A DNA stretch of 52,534 nt from Hydrogenophilales bacterium 12-61-10 (lineage in GTDB: Bacteria; Pseudomonadota; Gammaproteobacteria; Burkholderiales; Thiobacillaceae), in assembly GCA_002279795.1 (NCBI GenBank), contig NCCT01000019.1, forward strand, positions 1 through 52,534, in the 5' to 3' direction. The notes below the pieces were generated by a model that saw only the letters and a list, made by a program, of their open reading frames with translations, made no database searches and had not been told where the DNA came from. Of this stretch, positions 1-8,617 are shown piece by piece (position 1 is the first letter of the stretch; each line of letters opens with the position of its first letter). The translations under genes and the position numbers were made by a program.

Positions 1-1
1 G

Positions 2-142
2 ATCGCCGCCGCCTGGACCGATACGGACCTGCGTGCGCGCACGGCAGCGGCGGGCCAGCGCTTTGCGCGCGCCGCCGGGTTCGAGGCCGATCTGGTGCAG
101 CGCATTCTCGATGCGGTTGCCCGCAGCTATGGGAGGGCCTGA
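2..142 (+). CDS. C-terminal end of a truncated upstream gene, possibly a GT4 glycosyltransferase
   Basis: An open frame enters from the window edge and ends at TGA 140-142, giving 46 residues. The segment is alanine/arginine-rich and helical (LRARTAAAGQRFARAAGF, then LVQRILDAVARSYGRA), like the end of many GT4 glycosyltransferases. The stop overlaps the ATG of the next gene (TGATG), so the two are probably translationally coupled. The body of the gene lies outside the window, so the GT4 call is an inference from the tail and the glycan context. Confidence 0.45.
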   Translation: MAAAWTDTDLRARTAAAGQRFARAAGFEADLVQRILDAVARSYGRA

Positions 143-990
143 TGGCGCCGCGCCTCAGTGTGGTCATTCCCAGCCGCGATTGCCTGGCCTATCTCCCCGA
201 CGCCATCGCCAGCATCCGCGCCCAGGAGCAGCCCGGCGGGCCGATCGCGCCCGGCAGTATCGAGATCGTGGTGGTGGACGACGGCTCCACCGACGGCACC
301 GGCGACTGGCTGAAGGCGCAGGCGGCCCATGACCCGCTGCTGACCGCTCTGGTCCATGCGCCGGCCGGCGTCGGCGCGGCGCGCAATGCCGGGATCGCGG
401 CGGCGCGCGCCGAGATCATCGCCTTCCTCGATGCCGACGACCAGTATCTCCCCGATGCCCTGAGCGACCGGCTGGTGCTGATGGAACAGCGCCCTGCGAT
501 CATTCTCAGCTTCGCCGCACCGCTGATGATGATCGAAAACCTGTCCGGTGCCGTACTGGCCGCGCGCAACTGGTTGGATAGAGAACTGGTTGCGCAGATC
601 ATCATGATTGCTGTGGCCGCTGCCGCCATTCTGGTCGGTCTGCCTTACGGGATGGTTGGTGTGGCAACCGGCATGGTCATTGCCCTACTCTATATGTCCA
701 TTCACATGTTCTGGCTTGCCAAGCTGTCTCTCAACGCACGCTGGGCTGACCTTGCGCGCGCTTTCATGCCTGCAGTGCTCCTCAATACCGCACTGCTTGC
801 CGCCTTATGGCTGGCCGAGCATATCATCCCGCCCTCCATCCGATCGGTCGATGCATTGTATGTGTTGCTGATGGCTATTGTGGGTGGACTGGTTTATGCC
901 CTCTGTTTTTTATATCTACCCATTCCGGCACTCGCCACAGAAACCACACGCTGGAAGGTCAAACTTAAACTTGCCAAAGCCATTGCATGA
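142..990 (+). CDS. Chimeric ORF: GT2 N-terminus joined to a Wzx-type flippase C-terminus
   Basis: Residues 1 to about 120 are the N-terminal half of a GT2 glycosyltransferase: LSVVIPSRD strand, VVVDDGSTDGT, the GAARNAGI motif and the DxD-like FLDADD. The acceptor half of a GT2 is missing. From about residue 121 the protein is hydrophobic, with several membrane segments and the pattern LVGLPYGMVGVATGM seen at the end of polysaccharide flippases (MOP superfamily). Base composition also falls after about position 500. The 3' end overlaps the deacetylase gene by ATGA, so the flippase tail looks like the natural upstream partner of that gene. Neither half should work alone. It is either a deletion fusion or an assembly join. 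The ORF itself is certain; its being a normal gene is not. Confidence 0.7.
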   Translation: MAPRLSVVIPSRDCLAYLPDAIASIRAQEQPGGPIAPGSIEIVVVDDGSTDGTGDWLKAQAAHDPLLTALVHAPAGVGAARNAGIAAARAEIIAFLDADDQYLPDALSDRLVLMEQRPAIILSFAAPLMMIENLSGAVLAARNWLDRELVAQIIMIAVAAAAILVGLPYGMVGVATGMVIALLYMSIHMFWLAKLSLNARWADLARAFMPAVLLNTALLAALWLAEHIIPPSIRSVDALYVLLMAIVGGLVYALCFLYLPIPALATETTRWKVKLKLAKAIA

Positions 991-1787
991 CCTGGATCGA
1001 TCCCATCTCACGCTCACTACACCGCCAGGCTGGCCAACATGGACCAATCATGCTCATGTACCACGCCATCACGCCAGGTAAAGCCATATCAGCATGGCCA
1101 TGGTCCGTCTCCATGCAACGCTTTCGCGACCAACTCGACTTTCTGGCCACCGAAGGCTATGCCACGCCGACCATGGGCGAACTGGTTGCGGCTCCCGCTA
1201 AAACCTGGAGGGGGCGAACGGCTGTCATCACCTTTGACGACGGCTATATAGACAACCTCGACGCCTGCCAAGAACTCATGAAACGCGGCATGCGTGCGAC
1301 CTGGTTCATCGTGTCGGGCTCGGTCGGCCAATCGCCGCTGTGGCCCGACGACGGCCGTCCCGCAGGGCGGTTGCTCAACGTAACCGAACTGCGCGACATG
1401 CAGGAAAACGGCATGGAAATCGGTTCCCACTCGGTGAATCATGTGCGCCTGCCAGAAACCGATGATGAGCGCCTGATGCAGGAACTGGCCGACTCCAAGA
1501 CCACGCTTGAAGATATTCTTGGTAACGCGGTCAGCAGTTTCGCCTACCCATACGGCGCGTGGGACGAGCGCTGCGCCCATGCGGTCAAACAAGCCGGCTA
1601 CGCCGCAAGCTGCACCACCCGAACGGGCTGGGCATTGCGCGACAAGGATCCCTATCGCTTGCGGCGCCTGACCGTTTTCAATACCGATACGCTCGGCAGC
1701 TTTGCGCGAAAGCTCTATTTCGGCAGCCACGATGTGCGCTGGGGGGACATCGCAGCCTACGCGTTGCGACGTTTGCGACGCGTCTGA
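987..1787 (+). CDS. Polysaccharide deacetylase (NodB domain, CE4)
   Basis: A 266-aa protein likely to remove N-acetyl groups from a glycan or lipid-linked sugar. The NodB fold is shown by TFDDGY (metal-binding Asp84/Asp85), the His pair in SHSVNH (His148, His152) and the YPYGAWDE motif further on. An early LMYHAI segment is typical of this subgroup. No signal peptide is seen, so it probably acts in the cytoplasm or on the inner membrane face. The start is the ATG that overlaps the previous stop (ATGA). It lies 9 nt before the next GT2 gene in a same-strand run of glycan genes. The family is secure; the substrate is unknown. Confidence 0.88.
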   Translation: MTWIDPISRSLHRQAGQHGPIMLMYHAITPGKAISAWPWSVSMQRFRDQLDFLATEGYATPTMGELVAAPAKTWRGRTAVITFDDGYIDNLDACQELMKRGMRATWFIVSGSVGQSPLWPDDGRPAGRLLNVTELRDMQENGMEIGSHSVNHVRLPETDDERLMQELADSKTTLEDILGNAVSSFAYPYGAWDERCAHAVKQAGYAASCTTRTGWALRDKDPYRLRRLTVFNTDTLGSFARKLYFGSHDVRWGDIAAYALRRLRRV

Positions 1788-1796
1788 GCCAAGCCG

Positions 1797-2720
1797 ATGC
1801 CGCCGGTCATTTCCATCATCATGCCCTGCCATAACGCAGCGGTACATTTGCCGGCCAGCGTGGGCAGCGTGCTGGCACAGACCTATTCTGATTGGGAACT
1901 CATCACTATTGACGATGGTTCCAGCGATGCGACCCTGGCCTGGCTGCGCACGCAAACCGATCCGCGCGTCCGCATCCGCGCCCAGCCCAACCAGGGCGTC
2001 AGCGCCGCCCGCAACGCCGGGCTTGCGCTGGCGCAAGGGCGCTACATCGCCTTTCTAGATGCAGATGACTCCTGGGACACCCGATGTCTGGCGCAGTTGT
2101 CGGCCGCACTCGAAGGCCATCCGGAGGCGGTGCTGGCCTACTGCGGCTGGCAAAATCTGGGGATATCGGGCGGCCGCGGCGAACCCTTCGTGCCGCCTGA
2201 TTACGAAACCGCCGACAAGGCCGAAATCCTGTTTGCCGGTTGCCGCTGGCCGATCCACGCCGCGCTGGTCAAACGTGAGGCGGTGCTGGCTGCAAACGGC
2301 TTCGACCCCGCGCTGAAAAATGCCGAGGACTATGCGCTGTGGCTGAACGTGGCCACCACCGCACCGATCGTGCGGGTGCCCGAGGTCCTGGCCTTCTATC
2401 ATTTTCATGGCGCTGCGCAGGCCTCGGCCGATCTCGCCCGTGCCGCGCTCCAATTCTGGCAGGCGCAACAGCACTACCTCGCCGCGCACCCGGCCTTTCA
2501 GCACCAGCTCGGCCGCGACCGCATGCGTGCCCTGACCACCGGCGAACTGCTCAAGCGTGGCTACGCCTGCTATTGGCAACGCGATCTGCCTGCCGCGCGG
2601 CGCATTTTTCGTGCCGTCATGCAACAAGGCTATGGCACACTCAGCGACTGGAAGTACATGCTGCCCGCCTGGCTGCCAGAATCCTGGCACCGCGGGCTGA
2701 TCGGCCGACGAGACCAATAA
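1797..2720 (+). CDS. GT2 family glycosyltransferase
   Basis: A 307-aa GT-A fold enzyme expected to add one sugar to a growing repeat unit at the inner membrane. Seen: the ISIIMPCHN first strand, IDDGSSDAT nucleotide-sugar loop, GVSAARNAGLALA, and FLDADDSW as the DxD metal site. The acceptor half has YCGWQNLG, IPHAALV-type and AEDYALWLN motifs, with EDY as the probable catalytic-base region. No membrane helix is evident. It resembles the next gene along its whole length, including the unusual YCGWQN and PPDY segments, so the two are tandem paralogues. Donor and acceptor cannot be read from sequence. Confidence 0.9.
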   Translation: MPPVISIIMPCHNAAVHLPASVGSVLAQTYSDWELITIDDGSSDATLAWLRTQTDPRVRIRAQPNQGVSAARNAGLALAQGRYIAFLDADDSWDTRCLAQLSAALEGHPEAVLAYCGWQNLGISGGRGEPFVPPDYETADKAEILFAGCRWPIHAALVKREAVLAANGFDPALKNAEDYALWLNVATTAPIVRVPEVLAFYHFHGAAQASADLARAALQFWQAQQHYLAAHPAFQHQLGRDRMRALTTGELLKRGYACYWQRDLPAARRIFRAVMQQGYGTLSDWKYMLPAWLPESWHRGLIGRRDQ

Positions 2721-2733
2721 ACCCACTTATCCG

Positions 2734-3702
2734 ATGGACCACTTTGACCCCACGCTGATTTCCGTTGTCATGCCCTGCTACAACGCTGCCCTGTTTGTGG
2801 AGGAGGCGATCGAGAGCGTGCTGCAACAGCGCTATCCCTCGATTGAACTGATCATCGTGGACGACGGCTCGACCGATGCCTCGACCCGGATCATTGCGCG
2901 CCTGGCCGCAGCGCATCCCGACCGCATCACGGTGCTGCACCAGACCAACAGCGGCCCCTATACCGCGCGCAATCACGGGCTGGATCATGCGCACGGCAAC
3001 TTCATCGCTTTTCTGGACGCCGACGACACCTGGCATCCCGATGCGCTCCAGCTGCTGCACGCCGCCATGACCGACACACTGGCCGATGTCGCCTATTGCG
3101 GCTGGCAAAACGTGGGCGAGGCGGCGGCTGACACGCAACCCTACATTCCCCCCGATTACGTCGAATCTGACGCGGCCGCCCTGTTCCTGCAGTCCTGCCC
3201 GTGGCCAATCAACGGCGTGCTGGTGCGGCGTCAACTGGTCGACCGCTTGCGCGGATTTTCGGAACGCCTGCCCACGGCCATGGATTACGACCTGTGGCTG
3301 CGCATGCTGGCCGCGCAGCCCACCGTGGTGCGCGTCCCCCAGGTGCTGGCGTTTTATCGCCGCTATCCGCGCGGCGACGCGCACATTCCGCGCTGGCGGC
3401 AAGTATTCGACGCGGTTGCCGTGCGCGAAACCTTTGTCCGCCACCATCCCGCGCAAGTTGCTCATCTCGGCCGCGAAACGCGCGATGCGCTGGTCTACGG
3501 TTCCCTGCTGCCCGAGGCCTATCGCTGCCACTGGCGCCGCGATACCGACTCGTCGCGCCGACTGTTCCGCCGTGCCTTCCGCAAGGCCGACTGGAAAGCG
3601 CGCGACGCCAAGTACATCTTTGCCAGCTTTCTGCCAGCGCCCCTGTTCGACTCGCTGATTCGCCTGGTAGACAACCGCCGCAGCGCGCGCAACCACATCT
3701 GA
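2734..3702 (+). CDS. GT2 family glycosyltransferase, tandem paralogue of the previous gene
   Basis: A 322-aa GT2 enzyme. Motifs in order: ISVVMPCYN, IIVDDGSTDAS, YTARNHGLDHA, FLDADDTW (DxD), YCGWQNVG, and AMDYDLWLRM in the acceptor half. It shares YCGWQN, PPDY, the CPWPIN/CRWPIH segment and VRVPxVLAFY with its upstream neighbour, which supports a tandem duplication followed by divergence. The ATG lies 13 nt after the upstream stop, and the next gene follows after 13 nt, so all sit in one transcription unit. Duplicated GT2 pairs often add adjacent sugars of one repeat unit; that reading here is inference. Confidence 0.9.
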   Translation: MDHFDPTLISVVMPCYNAALFVEEAIESVLQQRYPSIELIIVDDGSTDASTRIIARLAAAHPDRITVLHQTNSGPYTARNHGLDHAHGNFIAFLDADDTWHPDALQLLHAAMTDTLADVAYCGWQNVGEAAADTQPYIPPDYVESDAAALFLQSCPWPINGVLVRRQLVDRLRGFSERLPTAMDYDLWLRMLAAQPTVVRVPQVLAFYRRYPRGDAHIPRWRQVFDAVAVRETFVRHHPAQVAHLGRETRDALVYGSLLPEAYRCHWRRDTDSSRRLFRRAFRKADWKARDAKYIFASFLPAPLFDSLIRLVDNRRSARNHI

Positions 3703-3715
3703 CGGCACGTATTGC

Positions 3716-4651
3716 ATGACCACGCTCACTGTCGCTTTTTGCACGTTCAAACGCGCCGACCGGCTGGACAAACTGGTCGCTGCGCTGCGTGCGCAAAACT
3801 GCCCGGTTGCGTTCGACATTCTCGCGATCAACAACAACAGTCCCGACGACACGCTGGCAGTGCTGGACGCGCTGCAGCAACAATCCGGCGCGGCGCTGCG
3901 CGTGGTCACCGAAACCGCACCCGGCATCGTTCCCGCGCGCAATCGGGCACTCGAAGAATCGCTCGACCGCGACATCCTGGTGTTCATCGATGACGACGAA
4001 CTGCCGCATCCCGGCTTTCTCGCCGCCGCCTGTGACGCCATCGTCAACGAAGGGGCGCAATGCGTCGGTGGCTGCGTGGAAATGGATTTCGTCACGCACA
4101 TCCGTCCGTCCTGGCTTGAAGACGACCTGCTCGGCTTTCTGGCCGCGGTCGATCACGGTCCGCAGCGCTTCTGGATCAAGGACAGCCGTACGCCCATCTG
4201 GACCGCCAATGTGGCCTATGACATGCGGCTCTTCCGCGATGACCCCGCCTTGCGATTCGACCTCCGCTACAACCGCGAGGGGGCGGATGTCGGCGGCGGC
4301 GAGGACGCCATCATGCTGCGCGCCCTGCTGGCGCAACAGGCCAGAATCCGCTACCGCCCGGACATGGTGGTGCAGCACTCGGTCGACGCCTGGAAACTGC
4401 ATCGCCGCTATTTCCTGAAACTGCACTACCGGGCAGGGCTGCGCCAGGCGCAGCTCAGCGCAGCCGATTTTCCGACTGGCTGGCTGGGCATTCCGCCTTT
4501 CCTGCTACGCCAGTTTTTCAGCCATGGTGCCAAGACGCTCGCCCTGTTCCTGGCTTGCAAGCCCGGCCAGATTCGGCAGGCGATGAACGCCGCCCACGCG
4601 CTGGGCTATCTGCAGGGTTACCGCCAGCGCTCCGCCAAAAGGCTTACGTGA
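3716..4651 (+). CDS. GT2 family glycosyltransferase
   Basis: A 311-aa GT2 enzyme of a different subgroup from the two upstream. Seen: LTVAFCTFKRADRL at the N-terminus, a NNNSPDDT loop instead of VDDGS, GIVPARNRAL, and FIDDDE as the metal-binding DxD. The middle has TANVAYD and GGGEDAIMLRALL, which fits the catalytic-base region of this subgroup. The C-terminal third (PPFLLRQFFSHGAKTLALFLA) is hydrophobic and may associate with the membrane. It overlaps the next gene by GTGA. That gene begins with a similar GT2 domain (CTHNRADLL, VDDDH, GGGEDSEYVLRAM), so these two are likely paralogues as well. Confidence 0.88.
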   Translation: MTTLTVAFCTFKRADRLDKLVAALRAQNCPVAFDILAINNNSPDDTLAVLDALQQQSGAALRVVTETAPGIVPARNRALEESLDRDILVFIDDDELPHPGFLAAACDAIVNEGAQCVGGCVEMDFVTHIRPSWLEDDLLGFLAAVDHGPQRFWIKDSRTPIWTANVAYDMRLFRDDPALRFDLRYNREGADVGGGEDAIMLRALLAQQARIRYRPDMVVQHSVDAWKLHRRYFLKLHYRAGLRQAQLSAADFPTGWLGIPPFLLRQFFSHGAKTLALFLACKPGQIRQAMNAAHALGYLQGYRQRSAKRLT

Positions 4652-7600
4652 CAGAACTCACCCTGCTCATCTGTACCCACAACCGGGCAGACCTGCTGCA
4701 CAAGGCCCTGGCCTCGATCAACCGCGCCCGGCGTCCCGCGATGCCGGTGCGTATCCTGGTGGCGGCCAATGCCTGCAGCGACGACACCGTGGAGCAGATG
4801 CAGGCGTACCAGGCACAGCAAGCTGCCAACGACTGGTTGCCGCTGCGCGTGATCGCGGTGCCGACGCCAGGAAAATCGCACGCGCTGAACGAAGCGATTC
4901 CGCAGATCGAAACCGAGCTGACCGCTTTTGTGGACGACGACCACCGCGTAGACGACGATTACCTGACGGCGATCGAACGTGCCGTCACCACCTGGCCTGA
5001 TGCCGGGCTTTACTGCGGCCGCATCCTGCCGGACTGGGACGGCAGCGAGCCATCGTGGGTGCATGAAGAAGGCGCATACCGCATCTACCCGCTGCCGGTT
5101 CCGCGCTATGACCAGGGGATGACGCCGAAAACCATCAGCGCCGAAGTTGGCCCCATCCCGGGCGGCGGCAACCTGGTGGTGCGGCGGCGCGTATTCGAGC
5201 TGGCAGGGCAGTTTTCCACCGAGTTGGGACCAGTCGGCCATGACCTGGGCGGCGGCGAAGACAGTGAATACGTGCTGCGCGCGATGACGCGCGGCGAACG
5301 CTGCCAATATGCGCCGGACATCGTGCAGCACCACTACGTCGATACCGAGCGGTTGCAGCTTGGCTACCTGCTCAAAAAGAGCTACCAGCGCACCCGCTCG
5401 ACCGCACGCATTCATGGCGGCGGCTCGGTTCCGCTTTATATGTGGCGCAAGCTGGCGGAATACGGTTTTCACAGTGTGTTCAGCCTGTCGTGGGCGAAGC
5501 GGCGTTTTTTCTGGGTGCGCACGGCAGCGGCGCTGGGCGAAATCCAGGGTCACCGCGAGTCCGGGTTTCGCGGCAAGCGGCTGAACTTGCCGCCCGATGC
5601 CGGCATCCTGCGTGTCGAGGCGCTGGCTATCGCCACCGCGGCCTGCTGTCTGATCGCCTGGTTCGCCAGCGGCGATGCCCGCTGGGCCGGGCTGCTGCCT
5701 GCGGCAGGCGTGGCGGGCGTGGGTACGGCCGCTCTGCTCACCAAGTCGCTGCTCGATTTTTCGCAAACCGGGCCACGCATCCGCGAGGAAGTGCTCACCC
5801 ACTACCAGCGCTACACCCTGTTCGCGCTGGCACGGCTGTCGCTGTGGGCATTTGGCCTGATGCTGTTCACCGGCGGCATCGGCATGCTGCTGGCCTTCAT
5901 GCTGGCCACCGCAACAGGCATCGGCTGGTCGACCGGCATCGCGCTCAGCTCTGCCATCCTCGGCATTCTCGGCAGTTTTGCCCTGCAATTCATCCGCAAA
6001 CTGCGCTTCAATCCTGGCCTGCTGGTGGCGTCGATGCATTACCGCATGAGCCGGCTGTACCCGCTGTGGCAATGGATGACGCCGGCGCGCATTACGCTGA
6101 TTCAACAGGGCTGGATTGCGATCAGCGGGCTGTTGCTGATCGCCGCCACCTGGCAGATGGCGAAGGAAAACCGCCTGGGCGACCTGATTACGCTGTGGAC
6201 GACCACCCTTTTTTTCAGCGGCACCCTGATCTGGTCAAGCTGGCAGCCGCAGCCGCGTGCACCGCGCAAGCAAACGCTACGCGACCCCAAGGCCGCACCC
6301 AACATCCTGATGATCGGCTCCGACACGCTGCGGGCCGACCGCCTGGGCGCGCTCGGCTACCACCGTGCGCTGACCCCGCACATCGACCGGCTGGCGGCAT
6401 CCGGCGCGCTGTTCAGCAACTGTTACGTACCCTGCGCGCGAACCGCGCCCAGTCTGATCTCGATGCTGACCGGCACCTGGCCGCACACCCATGGCATCCG
6501 CGACAACTTCGCCGACGACGAAAACACCCGGCTGAAAGTCGATGCGCTGCCCACCCTGCTGAAGCAATCGGGCTATCGCACCGCTGCCATTTCCGACTGG
6601 TGCGGCGCCGACCTCGGCAAATATTCGTTCGGCTTTGATTACACCGACCTACCGGAAGACCAGTGGAACCTGAAGTATCTGATCCGCCAGGGCCCCAAGG
6701 ATCTGCGCCTGTTTGTTTCCCTGTTCACCCACAACCGGCTGGGACGCCTGCTGTTGCCCGAACTGTATTACCTGGGGGGGGTGCCGCTGACGCAACCGCT
6801 GGGCAAGCGCGCGCGGCGTCTGGTGTCGCGCCTGGCGGAGGACGCCCAGCCGTTTTTTCTCAACCTGTTCTACTCCACTACCCACCCGCCGTTCGCTTCT
6901 GAATGGCCGTGGTATGGACGCTTCTCTAATCCGGCGCATGCCGGCGAATCCAAATTCGCCATGGCGCGGCTCACCGATCCGTTCGAGATCATTCGCCGTC
7001 AGGGCGCGCCGAAAGAAGAATTCGATCTCGATCAAATCATCGATTTATACGATGGCTGCGTGGCAGAGTTCGACGACGAAGTCGGCAAAATGCTGACGCA
7101 TCTCGACGTCTGCGGGCTCGCCGCCAATACGATTGTCGTGGTGTACTCCGACCACGGCATGGAGTTTTTCGAGCACGACACCTGGGGGCAGGGCAACTCG
7201 GCCGTTGGCGATTTCAGCCCGCGCATCCCGCTGCTGATCCGTGATCCGCGCCGCCCGCCTCGCGGCCGGATCGACCAGGTGGTGCGTTCGATCGACCTGG
7301 TACCCACCCTGCTCGAGCTGATCGACGCAGCACCTGCACCTAGCATTGACGGTGTGTCGCTGGTGGCTTGCCTGAGCGCGAACGGCGCCTGCCCCGAACT
7401 CGACGCCTTCAACGAAACCGGCATCTGGATCGCCGACATACCCGGTTTGCCCGAGAACCATCTGCGCTACCCGGACCTGCTGGAACTGCTGGAAGTGCCC
7501 AACCGCACCAGCGGCACCCTGGCGATCAAGCCCGAATACTGCGATACCATCCTGCGCGCCAAAGACCGCATGATCCGGAACGGTCGCTGGAAGCTGGTGT

Positions 7601-7749
7601 ATCAGCCGCTGGAAAGCGGCCATCTGCTGCGCCTGTTCGATCTGGAAAGCGACCCCGCCTGCCAGCACGATGTTTCAGAAGCGCACCCACGGGTGACGAC
7701 CGATTTATGGGCGCGCTTGCAAAGCCTGGTGCAGGCGTCCGATCGGTAG
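4648..7749 (+). CDS. GT2 glycosyltransferase - membrane - alkaline-phosphatase-superfamily fusion protein
   Basis: 1033 aa from the GTG that overlaps the upstream stop; an ATG at 4555 would run 93 nt into the previous gene and is rejected. Residues 1-310 are a GT2 domain (LLICTHNRADLL, DxD at Asp96-Asp98, GGGEDSEYVLRAM). Residues about 318-535 hold several hydrophobic segments, probably membrane helices. From about residue 550 there is a sulfatase/phosphotransferase domain: metal Asp559 in IGSDTLRADR, a PHTHGIRDNF segment, and Asp835-His836 in YSDHGMEFF. The nucleophile site reads RTAPSLISMLTG, putting Thr599 where sulfatases have the Cys/Ser that becomes formylglycine. Thr is typical of phosphotransferases or phosphodiesterases of this superfamily. 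I infer an enzyme that adds a sugar and adds or removes a phospho-group on the same glycan. Confidence 0.85.
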   Translation: MTELTLLICTHNRADLLHKALASINRARRPAMPVRILVAANACSDDTVEQMQAYQAQQAANDWLPLRVIAVPTPGKSHALNEAIPQIETELTAFVDDDHRVDDDYLTAIERAVTTWPDAGLYCGRILPDWDGSEPSWVHEEGAYRIYPLPVPRYDQGMTPKTISAEVGPIPGGGNLVVRRRVFELAGQFSTELGPVGHDLGGGEDSEYVLRAMTRGERCQYAPDIVQHHYVDTERLQLGYLLKKSYQRTRSTARIHGGGSVPLYMWRKLAEYGFHSVFSLSWAKRRFFWVRTAAALGEIQGHRESGFRGKRLNLPPDAGILRVEALAIATAACCLIAWFASGDARWAGLLPAAGVAGVGTAALLTKSLLDFSQTGPRIREEVLTHYQRYTLFALARLSLWAFGLMLFTGGIGMLLAFMLATATGIGWSTGIALSSAILGILGSFALQFIRKLRFNPGLLVASMHYRMSRLYPLWQWMTPARITLIQQGWIAISGLLLIAATWQMAKENRLGDLITLWTTTLFFSGTLIWSSWQPQPRAPRKQTLRDPKAAPNILMIGSDTLRADRLGALGYHRALTPHIDRLAASGALFSNCYVPCARTAPSLISMLTGTWPHTHGIRDNFADDENTRLKVDALPTLLKQSGYRTAAISDWCGADLGKYSFGFDYTDLPEDQWNLKYLIRQGPKDLRLFVSLFTHNRLGRLLLPELYYLGGVPLTQPLGKRARRLVSRLAEDAQPFFLNLFYSTTHPPFASEWPWYGRFSNPAHAGESKFAMARLTDPFEIIRRQGAPKEEFDLDQIIDLYDGCVAEFDDEVGKMLTHLDVCGLAANTIVVVYSDHGMEFFEHDTWGQGNSAVGDFSPRIPLLIRDPRRPPRGRIDQVVRSIDLVPTLLELIDAAPAPSIDGVSLVACLSANGACPELDAFNETGIWIADIPGLPENHLRYPDLLELLEVPNRTSGTLAIKPEYCDTILRAKDRMIRNGRWKLVYQPLESGHLLRLFDLESDPACQHDVSEAHPRVTTDLWARLQSLVQASDR

Positions 7750-7760
7750 GCCCTCGCCCG

Positions 7761-8531
7761 TCAATCCGGACAGAAACGGCAGTAGGGATTTTTTGGTGCG
7801 CCGAGCTGGGGCACGGTGCCGGGCTGTTCTGCAGGCGTCGTAGCGGGGAGAGGCACCTCGGCCGACTCGGCTGCAGCAGGTGCCGGCGTTGCGTCGGGCA
7901 TACCGGCAGGCGCTTCAACGGCTACAGGCTGCAGCGGTTCCGGATAAGGCAGTTTGCCGCCGAGTTCGGTATAGCGGCGCTGCAGGCTTTTAGTGTCCGG
8001 GTTGTGGCGCAGTCCTGCCGTCACCGTTTCCAGCGCCTTGCTGCGGTTTTTCTGTCTGACATACAGATCAGCCAGCGCCATGTAGGCGCGCGGCAACCCG
8101 GGATTCATCTCAATCGCCGTCAGAAGATCACTGACGGCCGCGCCATGATTGCCGCGCATTGACTGGGTCATGCCGCGATTCATCAGGACTTCCGGACGCA
8201 GGTAAAACCCGGGCTGGGTGTATTTCAATACGTATTCGAAGTTGGTCATGGCAGCACCCAGCACGCCCTGCTTGTCCTTGCCCGAACCCATGCCACGCGC
8301 CCGGTTCATGAAATTCAGCGCAAAACAGTAATGGTGAATGTGCAGAAAATCGCCGCCCATCGACGCCTGCCAGCTTTTGAACGCATCCGACCGCTCATTC
8401 AGGCGCGCGGCGCAATAGGCAGGCAATGCAGCAAGTTCAGCTTGAGTGGGGGCGAACCCCGCTGCCTTTGCAGGCGCTGCCTGCAAAGGCAGCGCAAGCA
8501 GGAACGGGATGAGAATTCTGGAAAGTTTCAT
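7761..8531 (-). CDS. Secreted tetratricopeptide-repeat protein
   Basis: 256 aa from an ATG giving a clear signal peptide (MKLSRILIPFLLALPLQ, then AAPAKAAG). Upstream in-frame ATGs would only add a non-signal extension. The mature part starts with a segment containing YCAARL and a His-rich HIHHYCFALNFMNRA. At least two to three TPR-like units follow (RPEVLMNRGMTQSMRG..AAVSDLLTAIEMNP; RAYMALADLYVRQKN..ALETVTAGL). The C-terminus is Ala/Pro-rich and ends in NPYCRFCPD, whose two Cys could form a disulfide. It is periplasmic and may help assemble or secrete polysaccharide. It converges with the plus-strand GT2 fusion 11 nt away. No specific function recognised. Confidence 0.75.
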   Translation of the reverse strand: MKLSRILIPFLLALPLQAAPAKAAGFAPTQAELAALPAYCAARLNERSDAFKSWQASMGGDFLHIHHYCFALNFMNRARGMGSGKDKQGVLGAAMTNFEYVLKYTQPGFYLRPEVLMNRGMTQSMRGNHGAAVSDLLTAIEMNPGLPRAYMALADLYVRQKNRSKALETVTAGLRHNPDTKSLQRRYTELGGKLPYPEPLQPVAVEAPAGMPDATPAPAAAESAEVPLPATTPAEQPGTVPQLGAPKNPYCRFCPD

Positions 8532-8617
8532 AGCGTGCATTCCTCGATGATTCATACAGATCGTGCGATTTCTGAGACGGCCCGACGGCGAATGCCGCTT
8601 CACCTCATCAGGATGGA

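Noticed and set aside
4555-4647. ATG 4555 as start of the GT2-AP fusion
   Set aside because: It would add 31 residues that read the end of the previous gene in another frame; GTG 4648 overlaps the stop and starts the GT2 fold correctly.
2641-6105. Long minus-strand frames (486, 405 and 495 codons) opposite the GT2 genes
   Set aside because: Composition is typical of shadow frames, and the plus-strand genes have full motifs and overlapping starts.
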